From assembly GCA_009873655.1 (NCBI GenBank), contig WAIB01000011.1, positions 1-62,519 of the forward strand: DNA of 62,519 nucleotides, given 5' to 3'. A model generated the notes under the pieces. The model did not search any database, had not been told where the DNA came from, and worked only from the letters and a program-made list of their open reading frames with translations. Position 1 is the stretch's first letter. Each line of letters starts with the position of its first letter. Source of the stretch: Nitrospinota bacterium (GTDB lineage: Bacteria; Nitrospinota; Nitrospinia; Nitrospinales; VA-1). Below are positions 1 through 10,042 of this stretch, piece after piece. Both the position numbers and the translations under genes were made by a program.

Positions 1-1
1 C

Positions 2-235
2 CTGGAGCAACCTAAAACAAAGGAGGCTGCGGCCATCCTTAAAAAACTGGATCTTCCCAGTAAAACTTTATTTATCCTTGCAGAAAAGAACCCGAACTTT
101 CAGTTGGCGGTACGCAATTTACCCTATACGAACGTTTTGCTGGTGGATGGCTTGAATGTGTTTGATCTTTTAAAGCACGAAAAAATTGTGTGCACGAAAG
201 ATGCGCTTCAAAAAATTGAGGAGCGGTTGAACTGA
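2..235 (+). CDS. rplD: 50S ribosomal protein L4, C-terminal part (cut by window edge)
   Basis: The first 77 codons in this frame read as the C-terminal end of L4, with the family-typical stretch NPNFQLAVRNLPYTNVLLVD and a final short helix. L4 lines the peptide exit tunnel of the large subunit. The N-terminal part lies outside the window. Its TGA stop overlaps the ATG of rplW by one base (TGATG), which indicates translational coupling and fits the usual L4-L23 order of the S10 operon. Confidence 0.9.
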   Translation: MEQPKTKEAAAILKKLDLPSKTLFILAEKNPNFQLAVRNLPYTNVLLVDGLNVFDLLKHEKIVCTKDALQKIEERLN

Positions 236-522
236 TGGATATTTATCAGGTAATAGATAAGCCCCTGGTTACGGAAAAAGGCACCACCATGCTCAGTGAT
301 GGCAACTGGGTGACTTTCAAGGTAAACATGGATGCAAATAAAATCCAGATTCGAGAAGCGGTCCAGAAAATTTTCAATGTGTCTGTCCTCAGGGTGAATA
401 CGCAGATCGTCCGGGGTACGAGAAGAAGGTTCGGCAGGACAACGGGCCATACCAAGGCATGGAAAAAAGCGATGGTGCAGTTGAAAGAGGGCGATAAAAT
501 TGAAATTTTTGAGGGAGTGTAA
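235..522 (+). CDS. rplW: 50S ribosomal protein L23
   Basis: This 95-residue protein has the usual L23 length and begins MDIYQVIDKPLVTEK, the conserved N-terminal strand of the family. L23 sits at the exit of the peptide tunnel and docks trigger factor and SRP. The basic loop around residues 60-75 (RGTRRRFGRTTGHTK) is the rRNA-binding extension. Its start overlaps the rplD stop, and rplB follows six bases after its own stop, so it is inside one co-transcribed operon. Confidence 0.96.
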   Translation: MDIYQVIDKPLVTEKGTTMLSDGNWVTFKVNMDANKIQIREAVQKIFNVSVLRVNTQIVRGTRRRFGRTTGHTKAWKKAMVQLKEGDKIEIFEGV

Positions 523-528
523 GGGGTA

Positions 529-1359
<831 letters not shown>

Positions 1360-1408
1360 ATTTGAATTCGCAGGGTAGAAATATTTTGGCAACCTTTGAG
1401 GGTTTGGA

Positions 1409-1690
1409 ATGGCAAGATCATTAAAAAAAGGTCCGTTTGTTGATGCGCATTTAATGGGCCGGATCGAGGAGTTGAACCGCAAAAACGAAAAGAAAGTTTT
1501 TAAAACGTGGTCGCGGCGCTCCACAATCACCCCGGATTTTGTCGGTCATACCATATCGGTCCACAATGGGAAAAAGTTTTTCCCCGTATTCGTGACTGAA
1601 AATATGGTCGGACATAAACTGGGTGAGTTTTCTCCCACTCGTACTTTTAAGTCGCATGGGGGAAAAACCAAAAAGGCAGTGACTAAATAA
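1409..1690 (+). CDS. rpsS: 30S ribosomal protein S19
   Basis: This 93-residue protein starts [15 protein letters not shown] and contains the conserved [17 protein letters not shown] and [14 protein letters not shown] motifs of S19. S19 binds the head of the 30S subunit together with S13. Length and order after L2 are standard. The 91 bases to rplV hold no further gene. Confidence 0.97.
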   Translation: MARSLKKGPFVDAHLMGRIEELNRKNEKKVFKTWSRRSTITPDFVGHTISVHNGKKFFPVFVTENMVGHKLGEFSPTRTFKSHGGKTKKAVTK

Positions 1691-1781
1691 CAGGAAGGCT
1701 CAAGCCATTCCGGAATGAATTTTAATGTATCCCGGGCCAGGGTGAATCCCTCGCTTGTGGAAATTTTGAGACAGAAAGATC

Positions 1782-2123
1782 ATGGAAGTAAAAGCCCTGC
1801 TCAGGCATACGCGAACCGCACCTCGCAAGGCGAGGTTGATAGCTGATTTGATTCGCGGGAAAAATGTAAACGATGCCATTAATATTTTGCAGTTCACCCG
1901 TAAGAGAGCGGCGGATACGTTTCAAAAATTATTGAAATCAGCTATTGCCAACGCAGAAGAGAACCATAAGGTTCTGGATGTTGAAGATCTGATTGTGAAA
2001 AATGTAAGGGTTGATGAGGGTGTTACATGGAAGCGCCATATGCCGCGTGCACGGGGTACATCCACCATGATCCAGAAAAAGACCAGCCACATCACTTTGG
2101 TGTTGGAAGAAAAAGAAACTTAA
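1782..2123 (+). CDS. rplV: 50S ribosomal protein L22
   Basis: The 113-residue product has the L22 core: a helical N-terminus ([15 protein letters not shown]) and the long beta-hairpin that reaches into the exit tunnel ([20 protein letters not shown]), near residues 84-103. Macrolide-resistance changes map to this hairpin in other bacteria. It is followed after ten bases by rpsC with an intervening AAGGAG ribosome binding site. Confidence 0.96.
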   Translation: MEVKALLRHTRTAPRKARLIADLIRGKNVNDAINILQFTRKRAADTFQKLLKSAIANAEENHKVLDVEDLIVKNVRVDEGVTWKRHMPRARGTSTMIQKKTSHITLVLEEKET

Positions 2124-2133
2124 GGAGAAAAAA

Positions 2134-2826
2134 GTGGGTCAAAAAGTTCATCCCTATGGGTTTAGGTTGGGATTCAACAAGACTTGGATTTCCAACTGGT
2201 ATGCGCGTAAAGAATATTCCGGTCAGCTGGTAGAAGATATAAAGCTAAGGAAATATATATTCAAAACATTGGCGCATGCTGGAATTTCCCGGGTGGAAAT
2301 AGAACGTTCTGCGAACCGGGTGCGGATCAATATCCACACCGCTCGTCCAGGAATCATTATTGGGAAAAAAGGACTGGAAGTGGATCGGCTCAAGGAAGAA
2401 TTGCAGAAAGTGATGTCAGGCAAACAGGTCAACCTCAATATCAAAGAGGTTCGACGGGCTGAGTTGGATGCGACTTTGATTGGTCAAAATATCGCCTTGC
2501 AGTTGGAAAAGCGGGTTTCTTTCCGACGGGCCATGAAAAAAAGTGTGGTCTCGGCCCTCAGGTTTGGAGCCAAGGGAATCAAGGTTCGGGTTTCGGGAAG
2601 GTTGGGCGGAGCCGAAATCGCGCGTAGCGAGTGGTATCGAGAGGGCCGGGTACCCCTGCATACGCTCAGGGCGGATATCGATTATGGAACAGCCATCTCC
2701 AACACCACTTTCGGAATCATCGGCGTGAAGGTCTGGGTTTACAAGGGAGAGGTTATTCCGGATAAGAAAATCGAAAAACCCGAAGGGTTTGGATCCAGGC
2801 CCGCTGAGGAACCGGCTGCTAAATAA
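2134..2826 (+). CDS. rpsC: 30S ribosomal protein S3 (GTG start)
   Basis: This 230-residue protein begins with GTG, eight bases after an AAGGAG site, giving the canonical [13 protein letters not shown] start. It contains the KH domain with the [10 protein letters not shown] motif around residues 70-80 and the C-terminal domain with the motif [21 protein letters not shown]3 forms the mRNA entry pore with S4 and S5. The last about 20 residues are a short Pro/Glu/Lys-rich tail. Confidence 0.97.
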   Translation: MGQKVHPYGFRLGFNKTWISNWYARKEYSGQLVEDIKLRKYIFKTLAHAGISRVEIERSANRVRINIHTARPGIIIGKKGLEVDRLKEELQKVMSGKQVNLNIKEVRRAELDATLIGQNIALQLEKRVSFRRAMKKSVVSALRFGAKGIKVRVSGRLGGAEIARSEWYREGRVPLHTLRADIDYGTAISNTTFGIIGVKVWVYKGEVIPDKKIEKPEGFGSRPAEEPAAK

Positions 2827-2871
2827 ATTTTTAAGCAATTTGAAAAAACCGTTTACTGGAGATAGCGCATC

Positions 2872-3276
2872 ATGTTGATGCCCAAAAGAGTTAAATATAG
2901 AAAACGCCATAAAGGCAAGATGCGGGGAACCGCGTATCGAGGCGGGGCAGTTAGTTTTGGTACCTATGGGCTCCAGGCGTTGGAATGTGGACGCATAACC
3001 AATCGGCAGATTGAGGCCGCCCGTATTGCCATGACGAGGCATGTCAAAAGAGGTGGAAAAATCTGGCTGAGAATTTTCCCGGATAAACCGGTTTCCAAGA
3101 AACCCCTCGAAACCCGCATGGGTAAGGGTAAGGGCAATCCGGAATTCTGGGTGGCCGTGGTCAAGCCCGGGCGAATGCTTTATGAAATGGAAGGGGTTCC
3201 TGAGCCGGTAGCAAAAGAGGCCTTCCGTCTTGCGGCCCATAAGCTGTCGGTTGCAACCCGGTTCGTTGTGAAATAA
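2872..3276 (+). CDS. rplP: 50S ribosomal protein L16
   Basis: The 134-residue product starts [19 protein letters not shown] and contains the conserved [18 protein letters not shown] and [17 protein letters not shown] segments of L16, which contacts the A-site tRNA elbow. The arginine in the family loop that is hydroxylated in E. coli lies in an equivalent region, but hydroxylation here cannot be read from DNA. A 45-base gap separates it from rpsC. Confidence 0.97.
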   Translation: MLMPKRVKYRKRHKGKMRGTAYRGGAVSFGTYGLQALECGRITNRQIEAARIAMTRHVKRGGKIWLRIFPDKPVSKKPLETRMGKGKGNPEFWVAVVKPGRMLYEMEGVPEPVAKEAFRLAAHKLSVATRFVVK

Positions 3277-3294
3277 TCAAGCGATAAATTGGAA

Positions 3295-3525
3295 ATGAAA
3301 GCACAAGAGATAAGAGACCTTACAGAAAAAGAGCGGCAGGAAAAGGTAACAGACCTGAACCAGGAGATTTTTAATCTCAAGTTCCAGTTGGCCACCGGGA
3401 AAATTGAAAACCCGAGCCGATTGAAAAGCCTGCGCCGGGACATCGCAAGAATCAAAACGATTCAACGGGAAGCGGGGGAAGGAGCGCCCAGGCCCGCTGA
3501 AGAAAAAAAAGAAGAAAAGAAATAA
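3295..3525 (+). CDS. rpmC: 50S ribosomal protein L29
   Basis: Starting at the ATG gives MKAQEIRDLTEKERQEK, the usual L29 N-terminus; an in-frame TTG two codons upstream (3289) is the alternative. No strong Shine-Dalgarno site separates the two, so the choice rests on family similarity. The central helix motif LKFQLATGKIENPSRLKSLR is typical of L29. The 76-residue protein carries a short charged tail (EEKKEEKK) beyond the normal family end. Confidence 0.93.
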   Translation: MKAQEIRDLTEKERQEKVTDLNQEIFNLKFQLATGKIENPSRLKSLRRDIARIKTIQREAGEGAPRPAEEKKEEKK

Positions 3526-3577
3526 TTGAACTGGGGTGAAACCCCCAGCTGAAATTTAAACAAAAAAGGAAACTTCT

Positions 3578-3853
3578 TTGGAAAAGACAACAAAAAGAAA
3601 AACCCTGCAAGGCACTGTGGTGAGCAACAAAATGGATAAAACGGTGGTCGTGCAGGTTGAGCGTAGATACATGCATCCCAAATTCAAGAAAGTGGTGAAA
3701 AGCACCCGCAAATACAGCGCGCATGATGAAAATAATGAATGTAAGCCGGGAGACGTCATCAGTATCCGCGAAACGCGGCCGCTGAGTAAAACCAAGCGCT
3801 GGCGGATGCTGGAGGTTCTTGAAAAGGCTGTGGAAGAAGGTGGAGGGTCATGA
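3578..3853 (+). CDS. rpsQ: 30S ribosomal protein S17 (TTG start)
   Basis: This 91-residue S17 begins with TTG after an AAAAGGA site. The OB-fold core is clear: [20 protein letters not shown], then [19 protein letters not shown] and the [18 protein letters not shown] signature. S17 binds 16S rRNA helix 11 early in assembly. Its TGA overlaps the rplN start codon by four bases (ATGA), so the two are likely translationally coupled. Confidence 0.96.
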   Translation: MEKTTKRKTLQGTVVSNKMDKTVVVQVERRYMHPKFKKVVKSTRKYSAHDENNECKPGDVISIRETRPLSKTKRWRMLEVLEKAVEEGGGS

Positions 3854-4218
3854 TTCAGCTAAGAACAGTTCTGGAAGTTGCGGATAACTCGGGTGCTAAA
3901 GTCGTCCAGTGTATTAAGGTGCTGGGAGGATCCCGCCGCCGGTACGCGCGGATCGGTGATGTCATCGTCGTTGCCGTTAAAGAAGTCGATCCGCAAAGTA
4001 ATTTGAAAAAAGGCGAAGTGAAAAAAGCGGTGGTCGTTCGCACGCGTAAGGAAATTCGAAGGTCCAACGGAACTTATATCAAGTTTGATAGTAATGCGGC
4101 CGTGTTGATCGGAGAGGGGAAAGACCCTGTGGGAACCCGTATTTTCGGGCCTGTTGCCAGGGAGCTTCGTGCCAAACGCTATATGAAAATACTCTCGCTG
4201 GCTCCGGAGGTGCTGTGA
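3850..4218 (+). CDS. rplN: 50S ribosomal protein L14
   Basis: The 122-residue product starts [17 protein letters not shown] and has the conserved segments of L14, including [12 protein letters not shown] and the C-terminal [20 protein letters not shown]. Length matches E. coli L14 (123). It overlaps rpsQ by four bases and its own stop overlaps the start of rplX. L14 forms an intersubunit bridge and is the docking site of the silencing factor RsfS. Confidence 0.97.
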   Translation: MIQLRTVLEVADNSGAKVVQCIKVLGGSRRRYARIGDVIVVAVKEVDPQSNLKKGEVKKAVVVRTRKEIRRSNGTYIKFDSNAAVLIGEGKDPVGTRIFGPVARELRAKRYMKILSLAPEVL

Positions 4219-4556
4219 TGAAAAAAGCGAATTATAAATTGCACCTTAAAAAAGACGATATCGTCGAAGTGATTGCCGGCAAAGAAAAAGGAAAAAAGGG
4301 AAAAATTCTGGCCATACACCCTGCGCGGGAAAGGGTCACGGTTGAAAAGCTGAATATGGTTAAGCGCCACACCAAGGGTGACGGCAAATCCAAGCAGTCG
4401 GCTATCTTAGAGAAGGAAGGAACCATACATATCTCCAATGTCCTGCTGGTGAGTGACAAGGTGGGAAAAGGAGTTCGGACAAAATTAAAAAAACTGGCGG
4501 ATGGGAAACGGGTTCGCGTTTGCTCAAAAACCGGGGATGTGTTGGATAAGGTGTAG
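4218..4556 (+). CDS. rplX: 50S ribosomal protein L24
   Basis: The ATG chosen here overlaps the rplN TGA by one base and lies seven bases after GGAGG; the GTG one codon upstream is too close to that site. The 112-residue protein contains the KOW motif ([20 protein letters not shown]) near the N-terminus and the basic VKRHTKG stretch. L24 is an assembly initiator of the 50S subunit. Its stop is one base from the rplE start. Confidence 0.95.
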   Translation: MKKANYKLHLKKDDIVEVIAGKEKGKKGKILAIHPARERVTVEKLNMVKRHTKGDGKSKQSAILEKEGTIHISNVLLVSDKVGKGVRTKLKKLADGKRVRVCSKTGDVLDKV

Positions 4557-4557
4557 C

Positions 4558-5097
4558 ATGGCAAACTTTAAAAAAGCTTATATAGAAAAACATAAGGCGG
4601 CAATCCAGAAAGAGCTGGGCCTGGGAAATGTAATGGAAATTCCCAGGATGGAAAAGATCACCGTTAATATGGGGCTGGGTGAAGCCTTGCAGAATTCTAA
4701 ATTGATAGAATCGGGAATTGATCAGATAAAGGTAATCACGGGTCAGGCACCGGTAGTGACCCGCGCAAAAAAATCCGTCTCTAACTTCAAGTTACGGGAG
4801 GGGGCCGCTATTGGATTGAAGGTGACACTGCGTGGCAATCGTATGTACGAATTCTGGGAAAGGCTGGTTTGTTTTGCGCTTCCCCGGGTTCGCGATTTTA
4901 AGGGCCTGCCTCCAAAAGCGTTTGATGGACGCGGGAATTATACGATTGGATTGAAAGAGCAGTTGATCTTTCCTGAAATCAATTTTGACAAAATAGAAAA
5001 GATCAAAGGAATGAATATCACCATCACGACCTCTGCTAAAAATGATGAGCAGGGCAGGTGTTTGCTAACCCATATGGGGCTTCCCCTGAGAAAGTAA
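4558..5097 (+). CDS. rplE: 50S ribosomal protein L5
   Basis: The start is the ATG directly after the rplX stop, giving a 179-residue protein that begins [12 protein letters not shown] and matches E. coli L5 in length. An upstream in-frame ATG at 4501 lies inside rplX and is not credible. Conserved motifs include [13 protein letters not shown] and the P-site loop region [20 protein letters not shown]5 binds 5S rRNA and contacts P-site tRNA. Confidence 0.96.
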   Translation: MANFKKAYIEKHKAAIQKELGLGNVMEIPRMEKITVNMGLGEALQNSKLIESGIDQIKVITGQAPVVTRAKKSVSNFKLREGAAIGLKVTLRGNRMYEFWERLVCFALPRVRDFKGLPPKAFDGRGNYTIGLKEQLIFPEINFDKIEKIKGMNITITTSAKNDEQGRCLLTHMGLPLRK

Positions 5098-5101
5098 AAG
5101 T

Positions 5102-5287
5102 ATGGCAAGAAAAGCTTTAATAGCCAAGCAGAAAAGAACACCCCGATTTGCTGTTCGCACTTACAACCGATGCAATATCTGCGGGCGGCCGAGGGCCTTC
5201 CTCAGGAAATTTGGGATGTGTCGAATTTGTTTTCGTGAAAGGGCATTGCGTGGCGAAATTCCTGGCGTCACCAAGGCCAGTTGGTAG
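5102..5287 (+). CDS. rpsN: 30S ribosomal protein S14, zinc-binding short form
   Basis: This 61-residue protein is the short (type Z) S14. It carries two CxxC pairs, CNICGRP and CRICFRERA, that bind one zinc ion, at about residues 24-27 and 40-43. The long zinc-free form of about 101 residues found in enterobacteria is not what is encoded here. In many species a zinc-free paralogue under Zur control exists elsewhere; none is in this window. Confidence 0.96.
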   Translation: MARKALIAKQKRTPRFAVRTYNRCNICGRPRAFLRKFGMCRICFRERALRGEIPGVTKASW

Positions 5288-5396
5288 CAAAACTCTCCGG
5301 GTGGATTCTGGTTTCCCCGGACAGGTAGCAGGATTAATTGCGCTGTCTTTTTAAGGCAGGGTAGCTGAAATTTTTTTGGAGTACCGTTGTAAAATG

Positions 5397-5786
5397 ATGA
5401 CCGACCCTATAGCCGATTTGTTTACCCGTATACGTAACGGGCTAATGGTAAGGCACCCGAGGGTGGATGTCCCCGGGTCAAAAATGAAAAAGCGGATTGT
5501 GGAAATTTTGAAAGAGGAAGGTTATATCAAAAATTTCCGCTATTATGAGGATGGGAAGCAGGGAATTCTCCGGGTTTATCTGAAGTATCAGAACGATGAA
5601 CCGGTAATTCGAGGAATCAAAAGAATCAGTAAGCCGGGACGAAGGCATTACGTCAAGCGGGATACCGTTCCCAGGGTTTTGAACGGGTTGGGCCTGGCAA
5701 TAGTTTCAACTTCATCCGGTGTTTTCACAGACCAGCAATGCCGGGAAAAAGGGGTTGGCGGTGAAGTCATCGGACATGTCTGGTAA
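5397..5786 (+). CDS. rpsH: 30S ribosomal protein S8
   Basis: The start [15 protein letters not shown] at the second of two tandem ATGs gives 129 residues, the E. coli length. A longer in-frame start at TTG 5376 would contain the TTGGAG ribosome binding site itself and is rejected. The C-terminal [20 protein letters not shown] signature of S8 is intact. The 109-base gap upstream holds a small GC-rich inverted repeat (TCCGGG / CCCGGA, about 5298-5322) that could form a leader hairpin. Confidence 0.95.
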   Translation: MTDPIADLFTRIRNGLMVRHPRVDVPGSKMKKRIVEILKEEGYIKNFRYYEDGKQGILRVYLKYQNDEPVIRGIKRISKPGRRHYVKRDTVPRVLNGLGLAIVSTSSGVFTDQQCREKGVGGEVIGHVW

Positions 5787-5819
5787 ATATTTGCTTATTT
5801 TTAAAATAGAAAACAAAAA

Positions 5820-6371
5820 ATGTCTCGAATAGGAAAACAACCCGTACCGGTACCCTCCGGGGTAGAATGCAAAATCAACGGCAACAAGGTTGATGTGAAA
5901 GGGCCCAAGGGGCAGCTGAGCCGTGAATTGCATCCGAATATGAAAATCGAGTTGAAGGATAATCAGGTCACCGTAACCCGGCCTTCAGATGGGAGACTGG
6001 ACCGGTCCCTGCACGGCCTGACAAGGACATTGATCAACAACATGGTCCTCGGTGTATCGCAGGGGTATTCGAAACAACTCAATGTGGTAGGTGTGGGTTA
6101 TAAGGTTGCCCTGAAAGGGAAAGACCTTGAGTTGAATCTCGGGCATTCGCACGCAATCAATTACCCGGCCCCAAAAGGAATCGAATTTGAAGTGGATGGT
6201 AAAAAGAACACCATCATTGTGAAGGGCATCAATAAAGAAATTGTCGGGCAGACCGCTGCTGAAATTCGCGGTTTCCGGCCCCCGGAACCCTATAAGGGAA
6301 AAGGGGTCATGTACGCGAACGAGAGAATCATTCGAAAAGCCGGCAAGGCTGCAGTGGGAAAAGGAACTTAA
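5820..6371 (+). CDS. rplF: 50S ribosomal protein L6
   Basis: A 183-residue L6 starting MSRIGKQPVPVPSGVE. The two tandem RRM-like domains are recognisable; the second carries the motif GQTAAEIRGFRPPEPYKGKG near residues 145-165. L6 stabilises the sarcin-ricin loop region where translational GTPases act. There is no clear Shine-Dalgarno sequence before the ATG, only an A-rich stretch. Confidence 0.96.
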   Translation: MSRIGKQPVPVPSGVECKINGNKVDVKGPKGQLSRELHPNMKIELKDNQVTVTRPSDGRLDRSLHGLTRTLINNMVLGVSQGYSKQLNVVGVGYKVALKGKDLELNLGHSHAINYPAPKGIEFEVDGKKNTIIVKGINKEIVGQTAAEIRGFRPPEPYKGKGVMYANERIIRKAGKAAVGKGT

Positions 6372-6372
6372 A

Positions 6373-6738
6373 ATGAAAACATTAGAGCGTGAGCGGTTGC
6401 GGCTGAGCCGGAAAAAAAGAATCAAGCTGAAGGTACAGAAACAAAAAAGTCGGCCCCGGCTGACGGTGTTTCGCAGCACCAAGCATATTTACGCGCAAAT
6501 AATTGATGATAACGAGGGGAAAACCCTGGTTTCCAGTTCGTCATTGTCAAAAGGATTTAAAGAACAAATGAAAACCGGCGGAAACTTGAAAGCCGCTGCC
6601 CTGGTCGGCGCCATGATTGGCGAACAGGCCGCGGCCAAGGGAATTAAAGAAGTCTACTGTGATAGAAACGGTTTTCATTATTCCGGTAGAATAAAAGCCC
6701 TTGCCGATGCGGTGCGGGAAAAAGGAATTAAATTTTAA
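6373..6738 (+). CDS. rplR: 50S ribosomal protein L18
   Basis: The ATG one base after the rplF stop gives a 121-residue protein (MKTLERERLRLSRKKRIK), the normal L18 length. A longer reading that starts inside rplF at 6241 is a shadow. Conserved parts are RPRLTVFRSTKHIYAQIIDD, the GxxIGEQAAAKGI region and the C-terminal FHYSGRIKALADAVREKGI. L18 recruits 5S rRNA together with L5. Confidence 0.96.
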   Translation: MKTLERERLRLSRKKRIKLKVQKQKSRPRLTVFRSTKHIYAQIIDDNEGKTLVSSSSLSKGFKEQMKTGGNLKAAALVGAMIGEQAAAKGIKEVYCDRNGFHYSGRIKALADAVREKGIKF

Positions 6739-6777
6739 TCCGGGAGCCATGAAGCTCTAAAACAGCAGGAGGAAGGT

Positions 6778-7269
6778 TTGCGACAAAAGCAGGCGGAAAA
6801 CCCAACAGAATTTGTTGATAAAGTAGTCAAGATCAACCGCGTTGCCAAAGTGGTGAAAGGTGGCCGGCGCTTCAGTTTCAGTGCGTTGGTCGTGGTCGGT
6901 AACCGTGAAGGAAAAGTGGGTTGGGGATTGGGAAAAGCCAATGAAGTTCCTGAAGCCATTCGAAAAGGGGTTGAAAAAGCCAAGAAAAGCCTGGTTGCCG
7001 TCAGTCTCGAAGGTTCTTCCATACCCCATGAAGTCATTGGTGCTTATGGTTCGGGAAGAGTCATGTTGAAGCCCGCATCCCGGGGAACCGGTTTGATTGC
7101 AGGGGGTGCTGTTCGCGCGGTATTGGAAGCCGCAGGGGTGCGAGACATCCTTACGAAATGTCTGCGTACAAACAATCCGCATAACGTCGTAAAAGCTACA
7201 ATTCAAGGACTGAAAGATTTAAGAAGTGCTAAAGACTATACCCGGGCAAGGGGGAAACAGGTAGGCTGA
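6778..7269 (+). CDS. rpsE: 30S ribosomal protein S5 (TTG start)
   Basis: The TTG start follows a strong AGGAGGAAGG site. The 163-residue product has the N-terminal double-stranded RNA-binding domain ([20 protein letters not shown], then [14 protein letters not shown]) and the C-terminal domain with [20 protein letters not shown]5 affects decoding accuracy. Unlike the common order, no rpmD (L30) lies between rpsE and rplO: only 13 bases separate their coding regions. Confidence 0.96.
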   Translation: MRQKQAENPTEFVDKVVKINRVAKVVKGGRRFSFSALVVVGNREGKVGWGLGKANEVPEAIRKGVEKAKKSLVAVSLEGSSIPHEVIGAYGSGRVMLKPASRGTGLIAGGAVRAVLEAAGVRDILTKCLRTNNPHNVVKATIQGLKDLRSAKDYTRARGKQVG

Positions 7270-7282
7270 ATAAGGAAAGCGT

Positions 7283-7723
7283 ATGTTGCAATTATCTAAT
7301 TTAAAAGGTCCGACCGGCGGCAGAAAAAATAGAAAACGGATAGGCCGTGGAATCGGGTCCGGGACCGGGAAAACTTCCGGCAAGGGGCAGAAAGGGCAAA
7401 ACAGCCGCTCTGGAGGAAGAATGCCCCCCTGGTTCGAGGGTGGACAGATGCCTCTTCACAGAAGGTTGCCCAAACGGGGATTCACAAATATTTTTAAGAA
7501 GCATTATGAAATTGTGAATGTCGAGCAATTGTCTCGATGCGCAGGCATAGACCCGGTAACCCCGGAGGTAATGAAAGAAAAGGGGTTGATTAAAAAAATG
7601 GGTGCCGTAAAAATCCTTGGGGCGGGAGAGTTGAAGGAATCGCTGAATGTGCATGCGCATAAGTTCAGTGGATCTGCCCAGGCAAAAATTGAAAAGTCCG
7701 GGGGAAAGGCTGTAAACCTTTAA
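7283..7723 (+). CDS. rplO: 50S ribosomal protein L15
   Basis: A 146-residue L15 starting MLQLSNLKGPTGGRKNRK, with the Gly-rich N-terminal tail (GRGIGSGTGKTSGKGQKGQ) and the core motif GGQMPLHRRLPKRGF. L15 threads its tail into the 23S rRNA core. Its stop is directly followed by the secY ATG without any spacer, an arrangement that suggests coupled translation. Confidence 0.96.
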   Translation: MLQLSNLKGPTGGRKNRKRIGRGIGSGTGKTSGKGQKGQNSRSGGRMPPWFEGGQMPLHRRLPKRGFTNIFKKHYEIVNVEQLSRCAGIDPVTPEVMKEKGLIKKMGAVKILGAGELKESLNVHAHKFSGSAQAKIEKSGGKAVNL

Positions 7724-9037
7724 ATGGCCGCAGAAAGCTTCGGTAATATATTTCGAGTTCCAGAGTTAAAAAAGAGAATTCTTTTTACTCTGGGACTATT
7801 GGTGGTCTACCGGATCGGGGCGCATATCCCCACTCCGGGAATCAACTCGGTTGCTTTGGCGGAATTATTTGCCCGGGCACAGGGAACCATACTCGGGTTT
7901 TTTGATATGTTCTCCGGCGGGGCATTGAGCCGGTTGACCATATTTGCATTGGGCATCATGCCCTATATCAGCGCATCCATTATTCTGCAGCTGATGACCA
8001 TTGTGTCTCCTTATCTTGCGAGGTTGAAAAAGGAAGGGGAGCAGGGGCAAAAGAAGATCACTCAATACACCCGTTATGGAACCGTGTTATTGAGTACAAT
8101 TCAAGGAGCGGGAATCGCAGTCGGGCTTGAAGCAATGAAAAGCCCCGGGGGCAGCCCCATTGTTCCCGAGCCGGGGTGGTCGTTTAGAATGATGACCATC
8201 ATTACCCTGACCGCGGGAACATCTTTTTTGATGTGGTTGGGGGAGCAGATCACGGAACGGGGAATTGGTAACGGGATATCCCTGATCATTTTTTCCGGGA
8301 TCGTTGCCGGAACACCCGCAGCTATTTTTCAGTCGTTGGATTTGATGGGGACAGGTGAAATGTCTGTGCTCGTTATGCTTTTCCTTCTGGTTTTAATGGT
8401 CGTGGTGGTGGGAGCCATCGTGTTCACGGAAGGAGGGCAGCGCAGGATTCCCATCCAATATGCCAAACGGGTAGTAGGACGGAAAATGATGGGAGGGCAG
8501 TCGACACATTTGCCCTTGAAAGTAAATACGTCGGGGGTTATTCCACCGATCTTTGCTTCCTCTATCATCATGTTTCCGGCCACCATAGCGCAGTTTATCA
8601 GTCATCCCTGGATGCAGACGGTATCAGCCATGTTGACACCGGGGACGATTGTTTACAGTTTGATTTTTGTAGGCGCGATATTTTTCTTTTGTTACTTCTA
8701 CACGGCGGTTATATTCAATCCCGTGGATGTGGCTGACAATATGAAAAAACATGGCGGTTACGTGCCGGGAATTCGACCGGGAACCAAAACGTCTGAGTAC
8801 ATAGACACCATTCTCTCCAGGCTGACGTTTTATGGAGGGCTGTATTTGTCTTTAGTCTGTATTTTGCCGGATTATTTGATAAAATACTTCAACATTCCGT
8901 TTTACTTCGGTGGAACCAGCTTGTTGATTGTGGTGGGCGTGTCCTTGGATACGATGCAGCAAATAGAGTCCCACTTGGTAATGAGAAATTACGATGGGTT
9001 TGTGAAAAAGGGGCGTTTGAAAAGCCGAAGAGGCTGA
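7724..9037 (+). CDS. secY: Preprotein translocase subunit SecY
   Basis: SecY is the channel-forming subunit of the SecYEG translocon in the inner membrane. The 437-residue length and ten hydrophobic segments fit the family. Signatures seen are GINSVALAEL near residue 40, FDMFSGGALSRLTIFALGIM in the plug/TM2 area, the ISASIILQLM segment, and YIDTILSRLTFYGGLYLS toward the end. The gene starts on the base after the rplO stop. The next gene, adk, starts three bases after its stop. Confidence 0.97.
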   Translation: MAAESFGNIFRVPELKKRILFTLGLLVVYRIGAHIPTPGINSVALAELFARAQGTILGFFDMFSGGALSRLTIFALGIMPYISASIILQLMTIVSPYLARLKKEGEQGQKKITQYTRYGTVLLSTIQGAGIAVGLEAMKSPGGSPIVPEPGWSFRMMTIITLTAGTSFLMWLGEQITERGIGNGISLIIFSGIVAGTPAAIFQSLDLMGTGEMSVLVMLFLLVLMVVVVGAIVFTEGGQRRIPIQYAKRVVGRKMMGGQSTHLPLKVNTSGVIPPIFASSIIMFPATIAQFISHPWMQTVSAMLTPGTIVYSLIFVGAIFFFCYFYTAVIFNPVDVADNMKKHGGYVPGIRPGTKTSEYIDTILSRLTFYGGLYLSLVCILPDYLIKYFNIPFYFGGTSLLIVVGVSLDTMQQIESHLVMRNYDGFVKKGRLKSRRG

Positions 9038-9040
9038 TTG

Positions 9041-9682
9041 ATGAGATTGATTCTTTTAGGGCCACCAGGTGCTGGTAAAGGCACTCAGGCAAAGATGCTG
9101 AAAGAAAAATTTCAGATCCCGCAGATTTCCACCGGTGATATTTTAAGACAGGCGGTAAAAGATAATACCGAGCTAGGTGCCCGGGCAAAAACAGTGATGG
9201 ATGCGGGCCAACTGGTACCTGACGACATCGTCATAGGTTTGATAAAAGAGCGGATCCGGCAAGGAGATTGTAAAACCGGACTCATACTGGATGGGTTTCC
9301 CAGGAATATTGCCCAGGCAGAAAAGCTTTCAGAAACCCTGCAGGATATGAACCTGGCCATCGATCATGTCATAGACCTGGAAGTCGATGAAGGAGAAGTG
9401 ATTGAGCGGTTGACAGGACGGAGTACCTGTTCGGAATGTGGAACGATGTTTCACCGGGTATCCCGGCCTCCCAAAGTTGCCGGGGTTTGCGATGGTTGCG
9501 GCGGCAAGCTGGCACAAAGGCCGGACGATAACAGGGAAACGATTGAGGAAAGGTTAAAGGTTTATTCAGAGTCTACAGCGCCTTTAAAGGAATTTTATTC
9601 GAAACAAGGGAGCCTGAAAACAGTAGAAGCGAAAGGGTCTGTAGAAGAAATTTTCTCCCTCGTTTGTGAAATGATTGAATGA
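9041..9682 (+). CDS. adk: Adenylate kinase, zinc-lid type
   Basis: Adenylate kinase interconverts ATP + AMP and 2 ADP. The P-loop GPPGAGKGT is at residues 7-15, followed by the AMP-binding motif STGDILRQA and the DGFPRN motif. The lid contains four cysteines in two CxxC pairs (CSECG and CDGCG, around residues 128-150), which indicates a structural zinc as in Gram-positive and many thermophilic enzymes. The 213-residue long form starts at ATG 9041; the TTG just before it is an alternative. The usual downstream map gene is absent. Confidence 0.96.
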   Translation: MRLILLGPPGAGKGTQAKMLKEKFQIPQISTGDILRQAVKDNTELGARAKTVMDAGQLVPDDIVIGLIKERIRQGDCKTGLILDGFPRNIAQAEKLSETLQDMNLAIDHVIDLEVDEGEVIERLTGRSTCSECGTMFHRVSRPPKVAGVCDGCGGKLAQRPDDNRETIEERLKVYSESTAPLKEFYSKQGSLKTVEAKGSVEEIFSLVCEMIE

Positions 9683-9685
9683 CGA

Positions 9686-9904
9686 ATGTCTAAAGAAGAA
9701 TCGATAGAAGTAGAGGGCACCATTTTAGAGCCATTGCCGAATGCCATGTTCCGGGTTGAACTGGAAAATGGCCATAAGGTATTGGCGCACATTTCCGGGA
9801 AAATGCGGATGCATTTCATTCGTATATTGTCCGGCGACAAAGTGAAAGTTCAGTTGTCCCCTTATGATTTGACTCGCGGTCGAATCACCTATCGGTACAA
9901 GTAA
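9686..9904 (+). CDS. infA: Translation initiation factor IF-1
   Basis: The 72-residue product is a complete OB-fold IF-1: [20 protein letters not shown], then [20 protein letters not shown] and RITYRYK at the end. IF-1 occupies the A site of the 30S subunit during initiation. It sits three bases behind adk and directly before rpmJ, the standard place when map is missing. Confidence 0.97.
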   Translation: MSKEESIEVEGTILEPLPNAMFRVELENGHKVLAHISGKMRMHFIRILSGDKVKVQLSPYDLTRGRITYRYK

Positions 9905-9917
9905 GAAGGATGGAAAA

Positions 9918-10031
9918 ATGAAAGTAAGAGCCTCAGTAAAGCCCATTTGTATGAAATGTAAAGTGATTCGCCGTCGCGGTGTGGTCCGCGTGATTTGCGA
10001 GAACCCGAAACATAAACAGCGACAAGGCTAA
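9918..10031 (+). CDS. rpmJ: 50S ribosomal protein L36, zinc-binding form
   Basis: This 37-codon gene reads [20 protein letters not shown] and ends HKQRQG. The CxxC ... C ... H pattern (Cys11, Cys14, Cys27, His32) is the zinc ribbon of the C+ L36 type. A GGATGG sequence precedes the ATG by a few bases. It lies in its usual place between infA and rpsM. Confidence 0.96.
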   Translation: MKVRASVKPICMKCKVIRRRGVVRVICENPKHKQRQG

Positions 10032-10042
10032 AAGGAGAAAGC

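Noticed and set aside
2416-3240. 274-codon open frame on the minus strand
   Set aside because: It lies fully antisense to rpsC and rplP, both of which match their families over full length; no domain is seen.
4501-4557. Longer N-terminus for L5
   Set aside because: It lies within rplX, and the later ATG gives the family length.
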